DNA of 11,469 bases, from the NCBI GenBank assembly GCA_947450405.1, contig CANFVI010000041.1, positions 1 through 11,469 on the forward strand, written 5' to 3'. The notes under the pieces are model-generated. The model was not told the origin of the DNA, searched no databases, and saw only the letters and a program-made list of their open reading frames with translations. Position 1 is the stretch's first letter. Every line of letters begins with the position of its first letter. Positions 6,801 to 11,469 of this stretch are shown one piece after another. Made by a program: the position numbers and the translations under genes. Source of the DNA: Flavobacteriales bacterium. Its GTDB lineage: Bacteria; Bacteroidota; Bacteroidia; NS11-12g; UBA955.

Positions 6801-8819
6801 CCAGATATTGACGATACCGTAACCATATACTATAATGCAAAGGCTGGCAATGCTAAGTTGGTAGGAAGCTCAGCCGTTTATATTTACACGGGATTAATTA
6901 CAAATAAAAGTTCAAATTCCTTTAACTGGAAGCACGTTGTTGGAAATACAACTGGGGCATTATCGTATTGTAAAATGAAATCATTGGGCAATGATAGCTG
7001 GTCAATTAAATTGCCAATAAAAAGTTTTTACAGTAAAAATGATCCTATTTTGGCTGATGAAAATGGAATGCAAATGGCATTTGTTTTTCACAATTCAACA
7101 GGTAGTGTTTTAGGTAAAGGTACATTTGATGAAGATATTTATTATCCGATGTACAATCCAAATTTATTGTATAATACAAATGACCAGTTAAAATTAGTGA
7201 AGCCGAATGTGAATGAATCACAAGAAATATTTGCAGATGTTAATGAGAAGGTACCACTTTGTTTTTCAACAGGTATAAAAATGGATAAACTTATTCTATA
7301 TATTGATGGTGTAAATGTACGCGAATTAAACAATACTGATTCATTAACATATTATTTTTCAAGTACATATTCTAGATCTGTTACGGTTCGCATTTATGCC
7401 TTAAGTAATACTTATGGATTCGTTTGGCAAAGGTATTTCAATTTATACGCACTCACTTCTAGTTCTGGGTTATCGTATAAATGGGATTTTGGAGACTCTA
7501 AAACTTCAAATTTTGCGGGTCCAAATTATCAATCATATGGAAAATCAGGTAATTTCACTGTCAAATTAGACGTTAAAGATGGCGCTTGTTCTTACGATCA
7601 GGCAACAACAAATGTTGTAATTCTTCCAAAAATTTCCACAAGTATGATTCTTCCATCTACCCCATATTGCTTAAAGGAAGAATTCAAACCAGATGCATCA
7701 TCTTCTTCAATACAAGGCGGAATTACTGGTGTTACATATAATATTAATTATTTGTGGAAATTTGGTGATGGATCTCAAAGCACATCCTCAAAACCGATTA
7801 AATTATATTCAAAACCTGCTACTTATAAAATAGTCTTAAGAACATCGGGTAGCCAACTTTGTGAGGATTCTGCAATTACTTTTGTACAAATTCATGATCA
7901 ACCGAATTTAACTGTAACTTGTAATAATTCAAAATACTATAGCTGTCTAAATGGTACGGAAATTACAGCAACAACAGGATATGATATTTATTCGTGGAGT
8001 ACCGGTGAAACAGGCCGGGTAATTACGAGAACTGATCCTGGTATTAGCGATTTAACTGCTTATACAAATGCAGGTTGCACTGCCAAACAAAGGATTGAAT
8101 TATTTCCTCATCCTGATTTAACTTTCACTTCAGATAATAATTTTACATATTGCAATGATTTAACCCCTGTTACGATTTCTGCGCAACCAGGTTATCAATC
8201 ATATACTTGGAATACCGGTCAAACGGGATCGGAAATTCAAGTAAATTCCCCTGGTTTTTATTCCGTATCCGCACTGGATGATAATTGTTTGTTCAGTAGT
8301 TCAATCGTTATCGAAGATGGTTCCAATATCAGTGCAGATTTCAAGTTTGAAATACTGTCTGCCACTAGATGTAAGTTTATTCCCAAAAGCAATCAAGCTA
8401 AATTTGCCGCCTGGAATTTTGGCGATGGAGATGTAAGTATTGATTTGAATCCAATTCACGAATTTCAAGGTACAGGAAAGTACAATGTTTGCTTGAATTT
8501 GATGAATACCTGTAGGGTTAGAAATAACTTCTGCAGAACACTTACTTTTCCAATGCATGTGGGTGCCGAAAGTATAGAAAATGGACATTTTGTGCTTTTT
8601 CCAAATCCTGGTACAGGAAAATATCGATTATTAATACCCCGTCATTCTGGCTTTGTTAAATATCAAATAACAGATTTAAAAGGTCAACTTGTGCAATGTT
8701 CTGAAAAGTTTGACGTTCAAAATTATTTGCAATTAAATGCGTCTTCTGGTATTTATTTGTTAACCGTAGAAATAGATGGAATGAGATCAACCCAGAAAAT
8801 TGATCATGTAAACAATTAA
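3819..8819 (+). CDS. giant T9SS-secreted surface protein: DUF7948-like, SBBP propeller, PKD/Ig modules, type A sorting domain
   Basis: Secreted or surface-attached protein of 1666 residues, probably an adhesin or structural surface protein. Order of parts: signal peptide 1-24 (cleavage before Gln25); DUF7948-like domain about 30-272, starting with the typical ENKGQF at 40-45; seven SBBP propeller repeats about 273-718; two or three cysteine-containing Ig-like modules about 720-950 (one with YSWNSG); a PKD domain starting near 950 but interrupted at about 975; an inserted module pair about 976-1211; the rest of the PKD domain with WDFGDS at 1222; a second PKD with WKFGDG at 1313; two Ig-like modules with YSWSTGETG and YTWNTGQTG; a PKD-like module with WNFGDG at 1532; and a T9SS type A sorting domain from about 1585 with FPNPGTGKY at 1594-1602. 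The sorting domain should direct passage through the outer membrane and be removed there. No enzyme active site is evident. The start is fixed by an in-frame TAA at 3813-3815. The ligand is unknown. Confidence 0.9.
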   Translation: MVSKNIFRVVLLCIFATFSSNLFAQVKELNQFGCSNVFIENKGQFQLSNGQKNDSILYVLKSQNVDVVISNNSLHYFFKSTSNIVDNVFNANNSKVGITASNSENNGFAKLNSNKKIDLYRLDMYLKGAQYPSKIKSEKVVNYFENYYNLKNSSKGITTVQGCERIVLENVYNGIDWIIYLKENELKYDFVVHPFADRNKIQLAFKGQSSLILDFRGNLIAETPVGSIQEKAPQSYQNGKLVNTQFEIKNDVVRFRYTDEIDGAKELIVDPCLSWGTYFGYSTDYVTRNFKDKLKNIYLVGYTYSNFAISTTGAHQASLYSGPDGFIVKFDKNGKRLWSTYYGGYNVDQIQSGISDASNNIYVTGLTYSTNNIATTGAFQLTNASNCDAFLAKFNSSGVLQWGTFMGGTNYEVFNDLAIDGSSNVYAVGYTASTGLATSGAAQTSMAGGYDGIIVKFTNSGSRVWSTYSGGTGSDVFFCAGIDNASNLIIAGYTNSSTSIASVGTLQTVFGGTTDGFVVKYTGAGVKTWGTYIGGTGAEEISCLTLDGSNNIWIGGKTRSSTAIATSGSHQSTFAGNDDGFLVKLNSSGARQYGSYYGGTGNDYCSGIKLDISGNIYLGGYTSSVNAIATSNSHQSTLGGSNDVFLAKFNGSGVRQWSTYFGGSGSDILGTIETDSNDVVYIAGSTNSATNIATSGSFLNTLYGNNAFLAKFDPTGTYVTTQTSTVCKYTVVTFSAAYTTASTYSWNSGQNTKTITTATPKTYFVKYNNSAGCTFVDTFNLLNYTIPGQSYITQNGLFCQTGVNVGLQLNTNLSVLNYRWYNNVGSLISTSNSISVNQEDQYKCVITVNPNSCKDTAIYKLVVSPIEINIPKTVNIVCGESYVMPTQSNSNSSLSYSWTPSTGINSNSTIKQPMFAPKQNTKYVLTTSYGGKCIQKDTVDFLISNAKAPQIKFTESKTQCYGSNSFQFSSVLTSTTNSEIRYHKLNPVSVYPALPDIDDTVTIYYNAKAGNAKLVGSSAVYIYTGLITNKSSNSFNWKHVVGNTTGALSYCKMKSLGNDSWSIKLPIKSFYSKNDPILADENGMQMAFVFHNSTGSVLGKGTFDEDIYYPMYNPNLLYNTNDQLKLVKPNVNESQEIFADVNEKVPLCFSTGIKMDKLILYIDGVNVRELNNTDSLTYYFSSTYSRSVTVRIYALSNTYGFVWQRYFNLYALTSSSGLSYKWDFGDSKTSNFAGPNYQSYGKSGNFTVKLDVKDGACSYDQATTNVVILPKISTSMILPSTPYCLKEEFKPDASSSSIQGGITGVTYNINYLWKFGDGSQSTSSKPIKLYSKPATYKIVLRTSGSQLCEDSAITFVQIHDQPNLTVTCNNSKYYSCLNGTEITATTGYDIYSWSTGETGRVITRTDPGISDLTAYTNAGCTAKQRIELFPHPDLTFTSDNNFTYCNDLTPVTISAQPGYQSYTWNTGQTGSEIQVNSPGFYSVSALDDNCLFSSSIVIEDGSNISADFKFEILSATRCKFIPKSNQAKFAAWNFGDGDVSIDLNPIHEFQGTGKYNVCLNLMNTCRVRNNFCRTLTFPMHVGAESIENGHFVLFPNPGTGKYRLLIPRHSGFVKYQITDLKGQLVQCSEKFDVQNYLQLNASSGIYLLTVEIDGMRSTQKIDHVNN
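4635..5975 (+). repeat. seven tandem SBBP beta-propeller repeats within the giant protein
   Basis: Seven coding repeats of 63-64 residues. The first strand of each holds W/Y-(G/S)-(T/S)-(Y/F), with the aromatic residue at 275, 338, 402, 465, 529, 593 (Tyr instead of Trp) and 657. Each repeat continues with a GG or GY turn, a D-x-S/N-N-x-(I/V)-Y/W core, (G/V)-G-x-T, a (A/S)-T-(S/T)-G loop and an (A/F/I/V)-(L/I/V)-(A/V)-K-(F/Y/L) strand. Seven copies match the family name, seven-bladed beta-propeller, so the domain looks complete. The copies have diverged in DNA sequence, so recent unequal crossing-over is unlikely. Confidence 0.85.
6742..7461 (+). other. in-frame inserted module pair interrupting a PKD domain
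   Basis: About 240 residues (roughly 976-1211) separate two halves of an otherwise ordinary PKD domain. The left half ends with QCYGSNSFQFSSVLTS and the right half begins LTSSSGLSYKWDFGD. The first inserted part (about 985-1115) has the features NPVSVYPALPDIDDTVTIYY, an AKAGNAKL turn, VYIYTGLIT, WKHVVGN and MQMAFVFHNSTGSVLGKG. I recognise this pattern from the N-terminal or accessory beta-sandwich modules of Bacteroidota secreted alpha-amylase-like proteins. The second part (about 1125-1210) looks like a small Ig-like strand domain (KLILYIDG, YYFSSTYSRSVTVRIYALS). The module identity is from memory of the family, not from a search. Confidence 0.6.
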
Positions 8820-8822
8820 TCG

Positions 8823-9857
8823 ATGAAAAAAATATTTTTATTGCTTTCAATTATTGGGTTTAAAGGATCAATTTTTGGGCAAATGACATCCAATTCGAAT
8901 ACGAACACATCAACTGGGTTGAGAGTGAAAAACTCGTCGTTTGAAATTATTCAAAAGCATAATCATAAAGGAATACAAGAAATTAATCGCATTGAATTGA
9001 AGTATCGCGATTTAAATTATGGTTTTTTTGTAGAAATTCAGCCAGCAGGATTTAATTATGTATCTTGTTCAAGCATAGAGAATTTGTCAAATGACAATTT
9101 TCAGAGCTATTATCCAAATTCCGGATATTCCAAAATTGGATTTGCTGGTGCTTCATCAACTGTTCATTTCAATGCCAGCGCAAATTTTCAAACAATTTAT
9201 TTAGGAAGAGGAAATAAAATTTTTCCATTTGGATTATATGGCGAAATAAAAAATTATTTCTTAACGGGCATAAATTCAGTTTCTGTAACAGATAAAATTA
9301 GCAGTCTTTATCAATCAAATAATAACTATGATTATAAAGAATACGAAAAAGTTATCACATCAAATTTTCAAAAATATTCTGCTACGTTAACTACTAAAAA
9401 AATTGGTGCCCATTTTGGTATTTATAATTATATGAATCGCTTTAGATTGAGCGGTCATTTGTCGTTTAACAATATGCTACATTCAATAGATAAAACAGAA
9501 AATAGCAATGTTATTAACTCGAATGTAAATTCATTTTGGGTATTGTCACCGGGTGTTCAAATTGATAAGGGTAATTTCTCATCTTATGCCCAAGTGAATT
9601 TGGGTTCTTTGATGTTTTTTCAAGATAATACAGTAGAAAATTCAATGTCAAGTAGTAATTCCCTGTATTTTAAATTTGTATATTCAATTCCGCTAGGCGA
9701 TAGAATAAGGTTAGGGGTGCAATCTGAGAATTTCATTGAATGGTATAAGGCCAAAGAATCCCTGTTAAACATTTACCAAAAAAATATTGCACAAGATGAT
9801 ATTACCCAGTCGTTTTCTGTTTTTGGAATTCAGGGATACGCGAAATTGCAATTTTGA
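8823..9857 (+). CDS. predicted outer-membrane beta-barrel protein downstream of the T9SS protein
   Basis: Exported protein of 344 residues, not recognised as a named family. The signal peptide (MKKIFLLLSIIGFKGSIFG) precedes Gln20 and a Ser/Asn/Thr-rich stretch. The mature part shows repeated amphipathic strands, for example FGLYGEIKNYFLTG, FRLSGHLSFNNML, SYAQVNLGSLMFF, LYFKFVYSIPLGDRIRLGVQ and VFGIQGYAKLQF, and ends in Phe, as outer-membrane barrels commonly do. The start is fixed by the in-frame stop of the giant gene at 8817-8819; the ATG is only 3 nt later, so the two are surely co-transcribed and probably translationally coupled. The closest known parallel is a T9SS adhesin followed by an outer-membrane partner, as SprB with SprF, but the PorP/SprF sequence hallmarks are not visible here. 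A role in anchoring or exporting the giant protein is inference. Confidence 0.75.
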   Translation: MKKIFLLLSIIGFKGSIFGQMTSNSNTNTSTGLRVKNSSFEIIQKHNHKGIQEINRIELKYRDLNYGFFVEIQPAGFNYVSCSSIENLSNDNFQSYYPNSGYSKIGFAGASSTVHFNASANFQTIYLGRGNKIFPFGLYGEIKNYFLTGINSVSVTDKISSLYQSNNNYDYKEYEKVITSNFQKYSATLTTKKIGAHFGIYNYMNRFRLSGHLSFNNMLHSIDKTENSNVINSNVNSFWVLSPGVQIDKGNFSSYAQVNLGSLMFFQDNTVENSMSSSNSLYFKFVYSIPLGDRIRLGVQSENFIEWYKAKESLLNIYQKNIAQDDITQSFSVFGIQGYAKLQF

Positions 9858-9874
9858 GATTTTATTAAACTAAC

Positions 9875-9901
9875 AAAACATCATTATTGTCGATGTTTTT
9901 T
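9875..9901 (+). terminator. likely intrinsic terminator of the three-gene unit
   Basis: AAAACATC (9875-9882) pairs with GATGTTTT (9892-9899) around a nine-base loop, and the 3' arm runs into six T residues. The hairpin is AT-rich and weaker than the one at 2927-2961. Its position, 18 nt after the TGA at 9855-9857 and before an unrelated gene, supports the call. Confidence 0.6.
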
Positions 9902-9919
9902 ATCTTTCTGTGTGAAATT

Positions 9920-9950
9920 TTTGCGATGATTTAATTTCATACTTAAATTG
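9920..9950 (+). promoter_or_regulatory. possible promoter of the M13 peptidase gene
   Basis: TTTG at 9920-9923 is followed 19 nt later by TTAAATTG (9943-9950), which matches the -7 consensus TAnnTTTG at four of its six fixed positions. The spacing is right but the -7 element is imperfect, and the leader would be only a few bases. A promoter is expected in this gap because a terminator precedes it. Confidence 0.3.
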
Positions 9951-9963
9951 CACGACTAATTTT

Positions 9964-11469
9964 ATGAAAAAAGCAATATTAGGGCTCATGGGAGCCGCAA
10001 TTTTAACAGCTTTTGTTTCTAATTCAGGTTACAAAGCGTTGGAATTAAGTTACATGGATACTGCGGTATCGCCTGCCGATGATTTTTACAATTATGTAAA
10101 CGGGAAATGGATGAAGCAAACCGTAATTCCAAATGACAGAAGTCGTTGGGGTTCGTTTGATGAACTTGGCAAACGTGCAGATAGTATGAGTCTTGCTGTT
10201 TTAGAGGAAGCAATTAAGTCTAACAAATATGCAGCAAAAACCGACCAAGGCAAAGCAGTAATGTTATTTGAGTCTGTTTTGGATATTGAAAACAGAAACA
10301 AGCAAGGAATTTCCCCTATCAAACCTTATTTGAATGAAATTAATTCACTTAAGAATTTAGATGCACTTAAAAAATATATTGTTAAGTATGCAACTGCTGG
10401 TGAAAATACCATGTTTGATTTGGGTGTTGATGCTGATGCAAAAAATAGCAACCGCAATGTGGTGAGTATTGGTATTACCGGGCTGGGTTTGCCAGACCGT
10501 GATTATTACTTGAAAACCGATGAGAAATCTGCAGGCATTCAAGAGAAATACAGAAAGTTCATTGAAGAGGTATTCATGAAATTCGGTACCGATCCATTGG
10601 CTGCAAAAGCAAATGCAATTGCCATTTATAACTTTGAAAAAGCTTTGGCGGAGCCAATGCTTACGCGTGAACAACGTCGCGATCCAGTTGCCCAGTACAA
10701 TCCAACATCAACCAAAGATTTGGCTAAAGTATTAAATGCATTTGATTTGAATGGAACTTTGAAGGCCTACAAAATCAAACCAGATACAATTATTGTTGGT
10801 CAACCTAAATTTATGGCTGCAATGAACGAATTGGTTAAATCTACCGATTTTAAAACTGTTCGTGCTTTCTTTGCTTGGTCTACCATGCGTGGTGGATTGG
10901 GTTTGTTGAGTGAAGACTTAGAAAAACTTTCTTTTTCGTTCTATGGACAAACTTTACGCGGTGTACCTGTTCAAAAGCCTTTGAAAGAACGCGCTTTGGG
11001 AGTTGTTAATGGAATAGCAGGTGAAGCTTTGGGTAAATTGTACGTAGATAAATATTTCCCGAATGAAGCCAAAGTTGTTGCAAAACAAATGGTGGATGAT
11101 ATTATTCAAGCTTACCGAGGTAGAATCAAAAACTTAGATTGGATGAGCGATGCTACCAAGAAAAAAGCGTTGTTGAAACTTGACAAATTGATGATCAAAA
11201 TTGGTTTCCCAGACAAATGGAAAGATTATTCTAAATTGGAAATCAAAAACTACAAAATGGGTGGCAGCTATTATCAAAACATGATCAATGCTTCTAAATT
11301 CATGATTGCAAAAAACATGGAGCGTTTTGGCAAACCAGTTGATAAATCTGAATGGTACATGTCGCCACAAACGGTGAACGCATATTACAATCCTTCTTTC
11401 AATGAAATCGTTTTCCCAGCTGCAATTTTGCAACCTCCTTTCTTTGACTTTAGAAACGATCCTGCTGTA
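9964..11469 (+). CDS. M13-family (neprilysin/PepO-like) metallopeptidase, 3'-truncated
   Basis: Zinc endopeptidase precursor expected to act on short peptides in the periplasm or outside the cell. The first 502 residues are present; the frame is still open at the window end. A hydrophobic N-terminus (MKKAILGLMGAAILTAFVS) looks like a signal peptide without a lipobox cysteine. The M13 N-terminal domain starts with SPADDFYNYVNGKWM near residue 36 and includes GLGLPDRDYYL, typical of the family. The C-terminal catalytic domain is just beginning: NAYYNP at 472-477, whose Asn-Ala binds the substrate backbone in neprilysin, then EIVFPAAILQPPFFD. The zinc motif HExxH and the downstream ExxxD should follow within the next 30-90 residues outside the window, so catalytic competence cannot be judged. 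Family members are about 670-700 residues, so roughly 180 are missing. The start is the only ATG that gives a signal peptide; no Shine-Dalgarno sequence is seen. The family call is secure. Confidence 0.93.
   Translation, partial: MKKAILGLMGAAILTAFVSNSGYKALELSYMDTAVSPADDFYNYVNGKWMKQTVIPNDRSRWGSFDELGKRADSMSLAVLEEAIKSNKYAAKTDQGKAVMLFESVLDIENRNKQGISPIKPYLNEINSLKNLDALKKYIVKYATAGENTMFDLGVDADAKNSNRNVVSIGITGLGLPDRDYYLKTDEKSAGIQEKYRKFIEEVFMKFGTDPLAAKANAIAIYNFEKALAEPMLTREQRRDPVAQYNPTSTKDLAKVLNAFDLNGTLKAYKIKPDTIIVGQPKFMAAMNELVKSTDFKTVRAFFAWSTMRGGLGLLSEDLEKLSFSFYGQTLRGVPVQKPLKERALGVVNGIAGEALGKLYVDKYFPNEAKVVAKQMVDDIIQAYRGRIKNLDWMSDATKKKALLKLDKLMIKIGFPDKWKDYSKLEIKNYKMGGSYYQNMINASKFMIAKNMERFGKPVDKSEWYMSPQTVNAYYNPSFNEIVFPAAILQPPFFDFRNDPAV

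Noticed and set aside
7167..7179. Palindrome TTGTA-TAA-TACAA inside the inserted module
   Set aside because: Short, AT-rich and within coding sequence; likely chance, with no mobile-element ends nearby.
3440..8850. Several short antisense or out-of-frame open frames within 3440-3687, 4717-5383, 7142-7333 and 8301-8850
   Set aside because: All are shadows of the strongly supported + strand genes and show no family features.
8823..9857. Assigning the last barrel protein to PorP/SprF
   Set aside because: The neighbourhood fits but the typical N-terminal family sequence around NPAxAG is not seen, so the label would rest on context alone.
10019..11433. Antisense open frames of 64-105 codons across the M13 gene
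   Set aside because: They lie opposite a clear metallopeptidase frame, have no recognisable domains, and are explained by the codon use of the + strand gene.

Overview
The window is AT-rich DNA that is almost entirely coding on the + strand, and it most likely comes from a member of the Bacteroidota. The evidence is a C-terminal type A sorting domain of the type IX secretion system (T9SS), several PKD and Ig-like modules of the kind found in gliding and adhesin proteins of that phylum, TAnnTTTG-type promoter elements, and start codons without Shine-Dalgarno sequences. I do not assign a genus.

Layout. (1) 1-923 is the 3' part of an ACR3-family arsenite efflux permease whose true start lies outside the window. 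(2) 1025-2898 is a two-gene unit: a PD40 (TolB-like) beta-propeller lipoprotein overlaps by one base with a predicted outer-membrane beta-barrel protein. It ends at a strong symmetrical hairpin terminator (2927-2961). (3) 3036-9857 is a three-gene unit: a second barrel-like protein that is a clear paralog of the 2122 gene, a 1666-residue T9SS-exported multidomain surface protein, and, 3 nt after its stop, a third barrel-like outer-membrane protein. A weaker terminator hairpin follows. (4) 9964-11469 is the 5' part of an M13 (neprilysin/PepO-like) metallopeptidase, cut by the window end before its HExxH zinc site.

How the genes may fit together. Regions 2 and 3 have a parallel organisation: each pairs a beta-propeller protein (a six-repeat lipoprotein, or the seven-repeat domain of the giant protein) with a member of the same barrel-like family. 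I infer an uncharacterised cell-surface assembly in which the barrel proteins sit in the outer membrane and the T9SS protein is displayed outside. The sequence supports the exports and the paralogy, but it does not prove interaction. The flanking ACR3 and M13 genes look like ordinary neighbours with unrelated jobs.

The most striking detail is inside the giant protein. One PKD domain appears to be split by an in-frame insertion of about 240 residues. The insertion contains a beta-sandwich module of the type seen in Bacteroidota alpha-amylase-like secreted proteins, followed by an Ig-like module. There are no intergenic stretches over 300 bases, and I saw no RNA genes, CRISPR arrays or insertion sequences.
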